This document shows, piece by piece, positions 45,617-55,119 of a stretch of DNA of 64,000 nt. Position numbers and translations under genes: made by a program. Where the stretch lies: contig CALWGZ010000003.1 in assembly GCA_944380285.1 (NCBI GenBank), positions 62,001 to 126,000 of the forward strand. Reading direction: 5' to 3'. The notes below the pieces were generated by a model, which saw only the letters and a list, made by a program, of their open reading frames with translations, made no database searches and was not told the origin of the DNA. Source of the stretch: an uncultured Christensenellaceae bacterium (lineage in GTDB: Bacteria; Bacillota; Clostridia; Christensenellales; UBA3700). The first letter of the stretch is position 1; every line of letters begins with the position of its first letter.

Positions 45617-46372
45617 CTATATCGCGTGTAATTCTCCGTTTGCGTCCGTCTCGCCTTGATATATCAGTTCGGACAGAGTAACGGGTTCGTATCCGGCGTT
45701 TATCAGTCGCGCCAACACCTCGGGCAAGGCGTCGAGGATATGGTCGCTGTTGTTATGAAAGAGCACTATCGACCCTTCCCTTACCTTCGGACACACTCTT
45801 TGGACGATCTCAGTGCCCGAAAGCCCCTTCCAATCGAGAGAATCGACATCCCACTGCACCGCCTCCATACCCATGGCGCGCGCTCCGAGCACGACATCGT
45901 TGTCGTAGTCGCCGAACGGCGGTCTGAAATACTTTGGCTTCTGCCCGGTCAGCTCAAATATCTTGTCATTGACGGAAGTCAGCTCCTTTGCGATCTCCTC
46001 GGCGGACAGCTTTGACATCTCGAGGTGGTTTTCGCTGTGATTGCCTATCTCGCAGCCGCTTTCTGCGATCGCCTTCACCTCTTCGGGATATTCGTCCACC
46101 CAAAAGCCGACAAGAAAGAACGTCCCTTTGACGCCGAAGCGATCCAAGACCTCCAAGATAGATCTCGTCTTGTCCGCACCCCACGCCGCGTCGAACGTCA
46201 ACGCTATCTTCTTATCTTCGCGCGCAACGCGATATATCGGTATCTCCCGCGTCGAAGCGTTCGCATACACGACCGCAAAGTCGTCTCCAAACAGACACCC
46301 GAACGCAGCGACAGCCGCAACTGCCAGCGCGACGGCGGCGATCACTGTTCTCTTACGCAGACACAATATCAT
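45617..46372 (-). CDS. Polysaccharide deacetylase, PdaB-like
   Basis: NodB-fold (CE4) enzyme. 251 aa with an N-terminal membrane helix/signal (about 9-28). Metal and catalytic motifs: TFDAAWG (first Asp kept, DDG variant as in PdaB), GNHSENH (His pair), RPPFGDYD. The AWG variant and length fit PdaB, a sporulation-linked N-acetylmuramic/GlcNAc deacetylase of unclear substrate. GAGAGGT before ATG 46372. Start of a two-gene unit with the SSB-like gene. Confidence 0.85.
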   Translation of the reverse strand: MILCLRKRTVIAAVALAVAAVAAFGCLFGDDFAVVYANASTREIPIYRVAREDKKIALTFDAAWGADKTRSILEVLDRFGVKGTFFLVGFWVDEYPEEVKAIAESGCEIGNHSENHLEMSKLSAEEIAKELTSVNDKIFELTGQKPKYFRPPFGDYDNDVVLGARAMGMEAVQWDVDSLDWKGLSGTEIVQRVCPKVREGSIVLFHNNSDHILDALPEVLARLINAGYEPVTLSELIYQGETDANGELHAI

Positions 46373-46632
46373 CGTTACCTCTCAATAATAACTTGCTCGG
46401 CGCAAGATATTTTGCCGCATTTTGACGCATTGTGTCTTGTTGCGACGCATATCTCGCCGTCACTATGATATTGCCGCCAATCCGCAGATATGACTGCACA
46501 ATGCCGCTGAAGCAGCCGCCTCACAAACGCTTAGAAAAGCATCCCGACCGCTATGATCGTTCCGGACAGCCTCAAACTTACGGCTTTTTGCACGCATTCG
46601 ACCGCAACATTGCATTTTCGTCATCTTTTGTA

Positions 46633-46661
46633 TTGACATCTTGCGTCAAATGTAATAAACT
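46633..46661 (+). promoter_or_regulatory. Promoter of SRP RNA
   Basis: TTGACA (46633-46638), exactly 17 bp, TAAACT (46656-46661); six bases later the RNA begins with GCCGTGC. This calibrates the -10-to-start distance used for other genes in the window. Confidence 0.9.
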
Positions 46662-46667
46662 AATATA

Positions 46668-46936
46668 GCCGTGCTAAGTGGGGAGATAGCGGTGCCCTGT
46701 ACCTGCAATCCGCTACAGCAGGACTGAATACCGACCCCGGCTTGGAGTATGGGAGGTCTGCCTTGGGCAAGTACCGTTGATACTAAGGTCTTGTGCAAGT
46801 CTGCACTGTGAACCATGTCAGGGCTTGACCGCAGCAGCATTAAGCAGCCCGTGGATTGTGCCACGAGGTAGCTTTAGAGGAGGCAACTGTCCCTGTTACG
46901 CTCCGGTGCTTCTTGTCAAAGTCGGTTGCACGGTTT
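46668..46936 (+). ncRNA. ffs: Signal recognition particle RNA, large bacterial (Alu-containing) type
   Basis: RNA scaffold of SRP, about 270 nt. The 5' GCCGTGC pairs with the 3' GCACGGT. The 5' Alu domain follows the Bacillus scRNA closely (GCTAAG, then GGGGAGATAGCGGTGCC, CTGTACCTGCAATCCGCT). Helix 8 with its symmetric loop (GTCAGG ... AGCAGC) is at about 46817-46838. Its apex differs from the usual GGAA: the loop reads TGAC and is closed by a U-C mismatch. A terminator follows. Confidence 0.95.
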
Positions 46937-46946
46937 TTGGAAATTT

Positions 46947-46968
46947 CGGCGCGAAAGCGTCGTTTTTT
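46947..46968 (+). terminator. Terminator of SRP RNA
   Basis: 6-bp stem CGGCGC/GCGTCG with a GAAA loop, followed by six Ts. Confidence 0.85.
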
Positions 46969-47140
46969 CTTGCCGTTTTTGAGTCTTTGCATGTCGTTGA
47001 TAAGCGCGCCTTACCGATCGCCGCCGTCCTTCAAGACGACTTTCAGCCGCTTTGCCGCGTTTGCGCTTTGTCCTTCGACGACCGCCTCTTGCCCGCATAT
47101 CCATGCTCATATGACCTTGCCTTTCAACATATCTTTTGAT

Positions 47141-48019
47141 ATGGACTATTCCAAGTACTATCTGCGCAATTACCGCCCCGAAGAGGACGGATCGCGCACT
47201 TTTGACGAAGCATCGCCCTATCCCGAACTCCCGGACAGACCGCATATGCCGGAGATAGTGTACATCAATCCCGACGGAGAGGAATTCGTTCCCGAACCGC
47301 AGATCGTCCGAACGCCTTCGTCCGAAAAGGCGAAAAAGCCGTTCTTTACCCGCTTTGTGATCAACACGCTGATCGTGCTCGTTGTTATATTATCGCTGTT
47401 CGTGTCCGTCGACTTTATCACCGACGGCGCGCTCGTCGAAGAAGTGACAAGGCTGATATATGACGAAAAACCGTATTACGCTGTGCTGGAATTGCCTGCG
47501 GACACGCCCGAAGAGGCGATCGTCAACGCCGAGACGCTGCGCATGGGCGGCAGCGCGGGATACCCGATAAGTTACGACGGCAAATACTATTGCGTCGCCG
47601 ACCTGTACGACAACCGCAAAGACGCCGAAAACTCCGCCCCGCCGTCCAACGCCGTAATTTACGAATTGACCGTCACTCCGCCCGAACTTCCCGACGAATA
47701 CGCCCCATATCTCGAACGCCCGCATCGCCTGTACGACGCACTCAAAGAGCTGGAGGCGCAGCTTCTGTCGGGCGAGATCGGCACCGGAGAGGCGGTCTTG
47801 CAGGCAAAACAGCTCTACGAGACGGTGTTGATCGAGACGGACGAGCTCAAATCGATGTCCGAAGACCGAGCCACACGGCAGGTGCTCGAATTTGTCTCCG
47901 ACTACTCTGTCGCACTCGCCGCGCTCGAAAGCGTCTGCGACGAGAGCGCATTGCGCCAAAGCTATGTCGGAGACCTCAAATATGCACGCTGTCAGATCAT
48001 GTTCGCGTTCGCGCTCTGA
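47141..48019 (+). CDS. Single-pass membrane protein with SPOR-like region, unknown function
   Basis: 292 aa. Acidic/proline-rich cytoplasmic N-terminus (about 1-65), one membrane helix (about 68-90), and an outer C-terminal part. Residues about 115-165 (YYAVLELPADTPEEAI ... GKYYCVADLYDNRKDAEN) have the rhythm of a SPOR peptidoglycan-binding domain; this is inference. The rest is helical and unassigned. ATG 47111, ten codons upstream, is equally possible; neither has a Shine-Dalgarno. The open frame runs back into the SRP RNA, which is excluded. Convergent with dacF. Confidence 0.65.
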   Translation: MDYSKYYLRNYRPEEDGSRTFDEASPYPELPDRPHMPEIVYINPDGEEFVPEPQIVRTPSSEKAKKPFFTRFVINTLIVLVVILSLFVSVDFITDGALVEEVTRLIYDEKPYYAVLELPADTPEEAIVNAETLRMGGSAGYPISYDGKYYCVADLYDNRKDAENSAPPSNAVIYELTVTPPELPDEYAPYLERPHRLYDALKELEAQLLSGEIGTGEAVLQAKQLYETVLIETDELKSMSEDRATRQVLEFVSDYSVALAALESVCDESALRQSYVGDLKYARCQIMFAFAL

Positions 48020-48091
48020 TCTGCCGAACCGCCTGCGATCAATATTTGACGCCTAAAACCGCCAAATACTTATTCCGTCTTCAAGACAAAT

Positions 48092-48113
48092 CGGACGGGA
48101 AACCTCCCGTCCG
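48092..48113. terminator. Hairpin between the SPOR-like gene and dacF (convergent)
   Basis: Perfect 9-bp stem CGGACGGGA/TCCCGTCCG with a 4-base loop between convergent genes; short T content on both sides, so a moderate-strength bidirectional terminator. Confidence 0.6.
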
Positions 48114-48127
48114 ACATATCGATATCG

Positions 48128-49258
48128 TCAGCTCATCATATCCTTTATCCTGTCCCAAAGCGTAGCTTTTTGGATGTCGACGGGCGACACAAGATCAAAT
48201 TCTTCTCTTTTGTCGCCGTTCGACAAGATTATCTTGCCGACAACGTCGCCCGCTTTGAGCGGAGCTTTCACTTCGAAAATTTGATATTCAACGCTTGCCT
48301 TTTCGCCCCTCATCACGGTGATAGCAGCTTGCTTAGACGCCACCGGTACGACGCTCTTGATCTTGCCGCCCTTGACTTCTGCCGTCGCGTCCGCTTCTTC
48401 ACCCTTTTCGAGCGCTACTTGGCGCGTAAGGTTGGCGAACGCATGGTTGAAAAGCCTGCTGCATTCGGCAAATCTCGTCTTGCCGTCCGCTGCGCCGATC
48501 ACGGTCGCGACGACCTCTATGCCGCCCCTTTCGGCACACGCCGAAAGACAAAATCCCGCATCTTCGGTGAAACCCGTCTTGCCGCCCTTGCAACCGGCGT
48601 ATTGACGTATCAACTTGTTGGTGTTCGTCAATGTCGTGATCCTGCCCGACGGATGGACATAGTCTTCCGTCCAAATTCCGGCATAGTCAAAATAGAGATC
48701 GTGATTCATCAATTCACGAGTCATGATGTTGACATCGCGCGCACTCGAATATTGCTCACTGTCGCTAGGAAGCCCGGTACAATTGGCAAACAGAGTGTTG
48801 CGAAGTCCAAGCGACGCGGCTTTTTCGTTCATATCCGCAACAAATGCGGTCGCACTGCCCGAAATCCTTTCGGCAAGCGCATAGGATGCGTCGTTTGCGG
48901 ACGCAACGATCACGCCTTTGAGCAGATCGGAGACTGTATATTCAGCCCCGGCGTCAAGAAACATCTGACTGCCGCCCATACCCGCCGCTTCGGCAGAGAC
49001 AGTCACCTTTTCGTCGACGGAAAGCTCGCCGCTCTCGATGCTCTCAAATACGAGATCGGCGGTCATGATCTTGACCATGCTGGCTATCTGATGTCTCTCA
49101 TCGGCATTTACCGAATAGATCTCCCTGCCGTCCTCATCCGCAAGATAGGCGGAAAAAGAAGTGATGGCAAGGTCTCCCTCCTCGGCACAAGCGTACTGAA
49201 AAGTACATATAGACAACACCGTCATTATGAGCATGACGAGCAAAAATGACTTTTTCAT
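48128..49258 (-). CDS. dacF: D-alanyl-D-alanine carboxypeptidase (DacF/PBP5 family)
   Basis: Trims pentapeptide side chains. 376 aa with an N-terminal signal peptide (MKKSFLLVMLIMTVLSIC). Serine peptidase S11 motifs: SMVK (active Ser), SAND, and KTG in GCKGGKTGFTED; a C-terminal PBP5-type beta domain follows. ATG 49258 with GAGGTG. The upstream CATACTA suggests forespore expression, as for Bacillus dacF, but vegetative DacA is the alternative. Confidence 0.9.
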   Translation of the reverse strand: MKKSFLLVMLIMTVLSICTFQYACAEEGDLAITSFSAYLADEDGREIYSVNADERHQIASMVKIMTADLVFESIESGELSVDEKVTVSAEAAGMGGSQMFLDAGAEYTVSDLLKGVIVASANDASYALAERISGSATAFVADMNEKAASLGLRNTLFANCTGLPSDSEQYSSARDVNIMTRELMNHDLYFDYAGIWTEDYVHPSGRITTLTNTNKLIRQYAGCKGGKTGFTEDAGFCLSACAERGGIEVVATVIGAADGKTRFAECSRLFNHAFANLTRQVALEKGEEADATAEVKGGKIKSVVPVASKQAAITVMRGEKASVEYQIFEVKAPLKAGDVVGKIILSNGDKREEFDLVSPVDIQKATLWDRIKDMMS

Positions 49259-49275
49259 ATCACACCTCACGCCGA

Positions 49276-49282
49276 TAGTATG
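49276..49282 (-). promoter_or_regulatory. Candidate sigma-G-type -10 for dacF
   Basis: CATACTA on the minus strand is the classic sigma-G -10; TGCAAC lies 17 nt upstream as a poor -35. The 49259-49573 gap otherwise holds a shared AT-rich motif (49363-49375) and the murG promoter. Confidence 0.45.
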
Positions 49283-49506
49283 CGATGATACGACAAAAAG
49301 TTGCAAAATCGATTTTAGAAATGTTTCGGCTTATTTTGCGTATATAATTCTAATTTTCACTTTAATTTAGAATAATTTATAAGTAATATTTATCCAAAAC
49401 AAATCTGCCGAGCATGCCCCATACCTCTCCGCCCGCCGTAAAAATAACAACGGCGCCACACCCATCTTGACCAAAACAAGTTTTCTTTATTTGCAAATGC
49501 GCCGTT

Positions 49507-49535
49507 TTGTGCATATCGTTTTGCCATGGTATTAT
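49507..49535 (+). promoter_or_regulatory. Promoter of murG
   Basis: TTGTGC (49507-49512), 17 bp spacer, TATTAT (49530-49535); leader about 30 nt with GGAGGAG. Confidence 0.55.
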
Positions 49536-49573
49536 TTCGTGTACAACGTCAATATATTTTATCGGAGGAGCAT

Positions 49574-50614
49574 ATGAAATTAATTTTGACCGGAGGCGGG
49601 AGCGCCGGGCATGTCATGCCTTGCATCGCGTTGCTGCCCTGTTTGAGAGAATATTTTTCCGACATCTGCTATTTGGGACGCGCGGACGGCATCGAACGCC
49701 GCCTTGCCGAGATGAACGGGATAAAGTTTCATCCCGTCAATGCGGTCAAGTTCGACCGCTCGTCAAAGCTGTCCGTACTCAAAATTCCCTACTCGCTTTC
49801 TCGTGCGGTCTCGCAAACAAAAAAATTGCTCAAAGAATTGCGCCCCGACGTCCTGTTCGCAAAGGGCGGCTATGTCTCCCTGCCGGGCGCACTTGCCGCA
49901 TGCTCGCTCAAAATACCGGTCGTGTGTCACGAGTCCGACTTTTCGCTCGGGCTTGCCAACAAGGTAATATCACGTTTTGCCGAATGCACATTGACCTCAT
50001 TTGAGGCTACGGCGGCAAAGCGAAGTCTCTTTGTCGGCAACCCGGTACGAGCCGAGCTGACTCAAGCCGACCCGCAAAAGGCGAGGCGAACTTGCGCTTT
50101 TTCGCGCACGGCGCGCGTTGTGCTCTTTGTGGGCGGCTCGGGAGGCGCAGAGGCGATCAACCGCGCCGTTGACGACGCTCTCTCCACTCTCGTGCGCGAC
50201 TTCAACGTCGTTCACATCTGCGGACAGGGCAATTTGCGCCCATCGGCGCCCGGCTATCGTTGTTTTGAGTTCGTAGATGACATCTTCGACTTTTTTGCGC
50301 TCGCGGACATCGTGGTCACGCGCGCCGGCGCAAACGCAGGCTTCGAGCTCGCCGCAATGGGCAAGCGCACGATATTTATCCCTTTGCCGACAGGCTCATC
50401 GCGCGGCGACCAGATCGAAAACGCAAAGGCGTTTGCGTCCGTCTCGGGCGCAAAGATCCTTGAACAGTCTCGCCTTGACACCTATGAGCTCGTCTGCGCG
50501 ATCACGGACAGCCTGTCGCGCCCGTCGCCCGAGCCCGATCTGCGTCCGCTCAAAGCGGCGCCCAAGATCGCCGAGATCTTAAATAAAGTCGCAAGGCGCG
50601 AAAAATTTGCATAA
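49574..50614 (+). CDS. murG: UDP-N-acetylglucosamine transferase MurG
   Basis: Makes lipid II from lipid I at the inner face of the membrane. 346 aa GT-B fold: N-terminal glycine loop GGGSAGHVMP, acceptor-site HESDFSLGLANK (the ESD form seen in streptococcal-type MurG), and C-terminal UDP-GlcNAc site with GGSGGAEAIN and LPTGSSRGDQIENA. ATG 49574 has GGAGGAG 5 nt upstream. It stands alone, away from a dcw cluster, so it could be a second copy. Confidence 0.9.
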   Translation: MKLILTGGGSAGHVMPCIALLPCLREYFSDICYLGRADGIERRLAEMNGIKFHPVNAVKFDRSSKLSVLKIPYSLSRAVSQTKKLLKELRPDVLFAKGGYVSLPGALAACSLKIPVVCHESDFSLGLANKVISRFAECTLTSFEATAAKRSLFVGNPVRAELTQADPQKARRTCAFSRTARVVLFVGGSGGAEAINRAVDDALSTLVRDFNVVHICGQGNLRPSAPGYRCFEFVDDIFDFFALADIVVTRAGANAGFELAAMGKRTIFIPLPTGSSRGDQIENAKAFASVSGAKILEQSRLDTYELVCAITDSLSRPSPEPDLRPLKAAPKIAEILNKVARREKFA

Positions 50615-50617
50615 AAT

Positions 50618-50646
50618 ATCGCCCGAAGCGTGACACTTCGGGCGAT
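50618..50646. terminator. Terminator between murG and parC (convergent)
   Basis: Perfect 11-bp stem ATCGCCCGAAG/CTTCGGGCGAT; on the minus strand followed by ATTTTATG, serving parC best. Confidence 0.8.
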
Positions 50647-50657
50647 AGACCTCTTTG

Positions 50658-53114
50658 TCAGTCTATGTTGTGCCGTTTGACGGATACGGCGACCATATCG
50701 AGGTTGCTGCCGTTGTTCTTGCACGCGTCTTTGAGCACGTTTACGCCCTTCTTCGTCCTGTCGACAATGGGCACGTCCTCGGTGTTGACGGGCACACAGC
50801 TGCCGTCCACAAGCTCTATCGCAAAGTCGTACGGCATCGTGACCATGTCGACGAACACGATCGCGCCGCTCTTCGACACATCCGAAAGCTGTACGCCCTT
50901 GCGGTAACGCATCGTCGGCTCGATCGAAGAAACGACCACTCTCTTTGCGACTCCGCCCTCGTTCATCACGACGATCTCGCCGACATTGGAGTGGCTCGCC
51001 GCATAGATGACTTTGTCGCCCTCCGCCAGTTGAATGCCGCGCACGCCGGACGCCTTGCGCCCCTGCTGCGGAATGTCCGACTCGGCGTTGAGCACCATAC
51101 CCTGCTCGGTGACAAACAGCAAAAATTCGTTTTCGGGATCGACGATCTCGACATTGACGACCTCGTCACCGTCATTTTTGAACACGAGCGCGGGATAAAC
51201 GGACTTCTTTTCCATACCGTACTCGGACGCTTCGCTCTTTTTGACCATGCCGTCGCGGGTGAAGAAACAAAGTTCTTTGCCTTCGAGCATCGCGGGGGTC
51301 GCGACGAACAAGACCCTGTCGTCGCTGTCCGCCTTGGCGATCTTGGAGATGGGCAGTCCTTTGGACTTCCACTTGTCGTCGCCGAGCGAGTCGACGCTGA
51401 ACACGACCGCGAGCCCCTTGCGCGTAAAGCCTATGAGGTTGGCGGAGTTGTCGCATTTGAGCACCTGTCTGACCAAGTCGGCGGACGAACAGTTGACCAC
51501 GCTCTTCGACGCGAGTCGATAGTTTTTCTCGCCCATGAATTTGAGGTAGCCGCCCTGCGTGAGCACGAGCACACCCGAACGCTCGATCTTGGCGTTGGGA
51601 TCGATCGTAGCGATCGCGACCTTGTCCGGAGACACTATCTCCGAGCGGCGCTTGTCCGAATACTTGCGCTTGATCTCGAGCAGCTCTTTCTTGACGACGG
51701 AGAGCTGCCTGCGCTTGGACGACAGCACCGATTCGAGTTCCGCGATCCTTTTGCCGAGCTCGGCGATCTCCTCTTCGAGCTTACGCGCGTCGACTTTTTT
51801 GAGTTGTTTGAGCTTCATTTCAAGGATCGCGACCGCCTGCCTTTCGGTCAGCGAGAATTCGCGCTTGATCTGCTCTTTTGCCTCGTTGTCCGTCTCGGCG
51901 TTGAGGATGATGTCGACGACGCGGCGGATGTTGTTGACCGCGATCAGCTTACCTTGCTGGATATGCTCCTGTCTCTTCGCCTGGTTGAGCTCGAATTGCG
52001 AACGGCGATAGATGATCTGTCTTTGATATTCGGTATAGTGCGCGATGATCTCGAGCAAGCCCATCTGACGCGGCTTGCCGCCTGCGATCGCGACCATATT
52101 GACCGAGAACACGTCCTCAAGCCCGGTCGTCTTGAACAGCGCGGCGAGCGTCTTTTCGCCGTCCACGCCCTTGCGCAATTTGATGACGGAACGCTGACCG
52201 TTGCGGTCGGATTCGTCCACGATGTCGGTAATGCCGCCGAAAACTTCCTTTTTCTTTTCGCGCAGTTCGTTGATCTTTTGAAGAAGCTGCGCCTTGTTCT
52301 TTTGATACGGAAGCTCGGTGATGACGATCATCTCCTTGTCGCCGTCTTTTTCGACATACGCGCGCGCCCTGACGACGATCCTGCCCTTGCCGGTAGCATA
52401 TGCCTGCTCGATGCCCTCGCCGTCAATGATCACGCCGCCCGTCGGAAAGTCGGGTGCGGGGATGTACTTCATCATCTCTTTCAGAGTGATGCGGCTGTTC
52501 TCGATGTATGCGACTATGCCGTCGATGACTTCGCCGAGGTTGTGCGGAGGGATGTTTGTCGTAAGACCGACCGCGATGCCCATCGCGCCGTTGACGAGCA
52601 AGTTGGGGAACTTGCACGGCAGCATATCCGGCTCTTGCAGCGTGTCGTCGAAGTTGAGCGAAAAGCTGACCGTCTCCTTGTCTATGTCGCGGAGCATCTC
52701 CATCGCGAGCGGAGTCAGTCTCGCCTCTGTATAACGCATCGCCGCGGCGCTGTCGCCGTCGACGCTGCCGAAGTTGCCGTGTCCGTCAATGAGCAGCATG
52801 CGCGTATTGAACGGCTGCGCAAGCCTGACCATCGCGTCGTAGACGCTGCTGTCGCCGTGCGGATGATATTTGCCGAGGCACTCGCCGACGATCCTTGCCG
52901 ACTTCTTGTGCGGCTTGTCGGGAGTGTTGCCGAGCTCGCTCATCGCAAAGAGGATGCGGCGCTGGACGGGTTTGAGACCGTCTTCGACGCGCGGCAGCGC
53001 TCTGTCGAGGATGACATGCTCGGAATAGGGCATCATCGAAGCGTGCATTATGTCTTCGATGCTGTCCTCGATGATGATCGACTTGTCTTCGAATTTTTCT
53101 TCTTTCTTTGCCAT
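50658..53114 (-). CDS. parC: Type IIA topoisomerase subunit A (ParC/GyrA)
   Basis: DNA cleavage-religation subunit. 818 aa: winged-helix domain with quinolone region ([13 protein letters not shown], 81-93), catalytic Tyr128 (AMRYTEARL), tower, coiled coil, and a six-bladed C-terminal wrapping domain. No clean GyrA box (QRRGGKG) is visible; the nearest is GRKASGVRG at the expected place. This favours topoisomerase IV, but some Clostridia have divergent pairs. Starts 1 nt after the parE stop. Confidence 0.88.
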   Translation of the reverse strand: MAKKEEKFEDKSIIIEDSIEDIMHASMMPYSEHVILDRALPRVEDGLKPVQRRILFAMSELGNTPDKPHKKSARIVGECLGKYHPHGDSSVYDAMVRLAQPFNTRMLLIDGHGNFGSVDGDSAAAMRYTEARLTPLAMEMLRDIDKETVSFSLNFDDTLQEPDMLPCKFPNLLVNGAMGIAVGLTTNIPPHNLGEVIDGIVAYIENSRITLKEMMKYIPAPDFPTGGVIIDGEGIEQAYATGKGRIVVRARAYVEKDGDKEMIVITELPYQKNKAQLLQKINELREKKKEVFGGITDIVDESDRNGQRSVIKLRKGVDGEKTLAALFKTTGLEDVFSVNMVAIAGGKPRQMGLLEIIAHYTEYQRQIIYRRSQFELNQAKRQEHIQQGKLIAVNNIRRVVDIILNAETDNEAKEQIKREFSLTERQAVAILEMKLKQLKKVDARKLEEEIAELGKRIAELESVLSSKRRQLSVVKKELLEIKRKYSDKRRSEIVSPDKVAIATIDPNAKIERSGVLVLTQGGYLKFMGEKNYRLASKSVVNCSSADLVRQVLKCDNSANLIGFTRKGLAVVFSVDSLGDDKWKSKGLPISKIAKADSDDRVLFVATPAMLEGKELCFFTRDGMVKKSEASEYGMEKKSVYPALVFKNDGDEVVNVEIVDPENEFLLFVTEQGMVLNAESDIPQQGRKASGVRGIQLAEGDKVIYAASHSNVGEIVVMNEGGVAKRVVVSSIEPTMRYRKGVQLSDVSKSGAIVFVDMVTMPYDFAIELVDGSCVPVNTEDVPIVDRTKKGVNVLKDACKNNGSNLDMVAVSVKRHNID

Positions 53115-53115
53115 G

Positions 53116-55107
53116 TCAGTCCTTCAGCTCCTTGAACCCGTCGACCTTGTTGAAGTTGGCGTTTTCATAGATATATTCTCTTCTTGCTTCGACGTTGTCG
53201 CCCATCAGCACCGCAATGCGGCTCTCCGCCTCGGACGCGTCCTCGATCGTCACGCGCATCAGCGTACGCTTGGACGGATCCATCGTCGTCTCCCACAGCT
53301 GTTCGGGATTCATCTCGCCGAGTCCCTTATATCTTTGCAGCGTGTACCCGCGCGCCGCGCCCTCGAGCATGGTCTTGAGTTCGGCGTCGTCATAGGCGTA
53401 ACGCGTGCCGTTCTTGTCGCTTATGCGGTAGAGCGGCGGCATGCCGATGTAGACGTGCCCGTCCATGATCAGATCCTTCATATAGCGGTAGAAGAACGTG
53501 AGCAAGATCGCGCGGATGTGCGCGCCGTCTTGGTCTGCGTCTGCGAGAATGATGACTTTATTGTATTTGAGATCTTCGACATTGAAATCGCGTCCCAAGC
53601 CCGCGCCGAGCGCGTTGATGATCGACGCCATCTCCTCGTTGTCGAGAATTTGATTGATACGCTTCTTTTCGGCGTTGAGCGGCTTGCCTTTGAGCGGCAA
53701 TATCGCCTGAAAGCGCCTGTCGCGCCCCTGCTTTGCGCTGCCGCCCGCGGAGTCGCCCTCGACGATGAACAGTTCGTTGAACTCCGGCTTCCTTCCGGTG
53801 CAATTGGACAGCTTGCCGACGAGCGCGCTTGACGTCATCTTGTTGAGACGGCGCATCGTCTCCTTGTCGTTGGACGTCTTGAGCCTGACCGCCGCGGCGT
53901 CCTGCGCCTTTTTGAAGATGGCGTCGACGGTCTCCTTTTTCGCCTTGTTGAGCCAATCGCCGAGCAATTCCACAAGCGCGTTTTCGACTGCCGGTCTGAC
54001 CTCGGGATTGCCGAGTTTTGTCTTGGTCTGCCCTTCGAACTGAACTTCGCGCAGCTTGATCGCAAGCACCGCGGTCATACCCTCGCGATAGTCTTCGCCG
54101 AGCAGATTCGCCTGCTTGTCTTTGAGGATGTTATGCGCCCTCGCATACTCGTTGAACGCCTTGGTATAGCCCGACTTGAAACCAGCCTCATGCGTGCCGC
54201 CCTCTGTGGTCGGGATGTTGTTGACAAAGCTGAACACGCTCTCGGCATAGTCCTCTGTATGGATGACCGCGAGCATCATCTCGAGGTCGTCCGTCTTGCG
54301 CTCGACATAGATTGGATCGGGATAGACGAGCGTCTTGCCGCCCTCGGCGACGTTGCCGAGCACGAAATCGCGAAGTCCTCCCTCAAAATGATAGGTCACC
54401 GAAAGCGGAGCTCCGCTGTCGTCGGTCGCGCGAAGGTCTGTGACCGAGATCGTCAGGTTACTGTTGAGATAGGCAAGTTCGCGGCATCTGCGCGCGATAA
54501 TGTCGAACGAGAACTTTTCGTCGTTGAACACTCTCGCGTCGGGCAAAAACGTGACCAGCGTGCCGCATTCCTTTTTGGAACAAGGCTCGGTGGTCATCTC
54601 GCCCTTTTTGATGCCGCTCCTGATCTCGCCGCCTATCTCTGGCGAGTAAAATTCCTGCGTGTACTCCACGCCCTTTTTATAGACCTTGACGGTCAGCCAT
54701 TCGGACAGCGCGTTTGCTACGCTCGCGCCCACGCCGTGCAGACCGCCCGACGTCTTGTATTCCCTGTTGTCGAACTTGCCGCCGGCGTGCAGCTTGGTGA
54801 ACACCATCTCCACGCCCGTCATTCCGTATTGGGTGTTTACATCGACGGGGATTCCTCTGCCGTCGTCTCTGACGCTCGCGCTGTTGTCGGGGTAGAGAGT
54901 GATGTCGATGTGGGAACCGTGCCCGTTGGTTATCTCGTCGATACTGTTGTCGATGATCTCCCAAAGGATGTGATGCATTCCCCTGCTGCCCGTGCCGCCG
55001 ATATACATACCGGGGCGCTTGCGTACCGCCTCGAGCCCTTCGAGGACTTTGAGTGAATTTGCGTCGTAATCGTCTTCGATCGCGACATTGAGTTTTTCTT
55101 TTGCCAT
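53116..55107 (-). CDS. parE: Type IIA topoisomerase subunit B (ParE/GyrB)
   Basis: ATPase subunit. 663 aa: GHKL ATPase ([33 protein letters not shown]), transducer, and TOPRIM ([26 protein letters not shown]), then the C-terminal [23 protein letters not shown] region. GGAGG 4 nt before ATG 55107. Hydrolase-parE-parC share one promoter. Paired order and the A subunit suggest topoisomerase IV. Confidence 0.92.
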   Translation of the reverse strand: MAKEKLNVAIEDDYDANSLKVLEGLEAVRKRPGMYIGGTGSRGMHHILWEIIDNSIDEITNGHGSHIDITLYPDNSASVRDDGRGIPVDVNTQYGMTGVEMVFTKLHAGGKFDNREYKTSGGLHGVGASVANALSEWLTVKVYKKGVEYTQEFYSPEIGGEIRSGIKKGEMTTEPCSKKECGTLVTFLPDARVFNDEKFSFDIIARRCRELAYLNSNLTISVTDLRATDDSGAPLSVTYHFEGGLRDFVLGNVAEGGKTLVYPDPIYVERKTDDLEMMLAVIHTEDYAESVFSFVNNIPTTEGGTHEAGFKSGYTKAFNEYARAHNILKDKQANLLGEDYREGMTAVLAIKLREVQFEGQTKTKLGNPEVRPAVENALVELLGDWLNKAKKETVDAIFKKAQDAAAVRLKTSNDKETMRRLNKMTSSALVGKLSNCTGRKPEFNELFIVEGDSAGGSAKQGRDRRFQAILPLKGKPLNAEKKRINQILDNEEMASIINALGAGLGRDFNVEDLKYNKVIILADADQDGAHIRAILLTFFYRYMKDLIMDGHVYIGMPPLYRISDKNGTRYAYDDAELKTMLEGAARGYTLQRYKGLGEMNPEQLWETTMDPSKRTLMRVTIEDASEAESRIAVLMGDNVEARREYIYENANFNKVDGFKELKD

Positions 55108-55119
55108 TTATCCTCCGAA

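Noticed and set aside
46856..47140. N-terminal extension of the SPOR-like protein to 387 aa
   Set aside because: It would start inside the SRP RNA and run through its terminator.
50655..53135. 826-codon plus-strand frame over parC
   Set aside because: Exact antisense of a clear ParC; high GC at third positions produces open antisense frames here.
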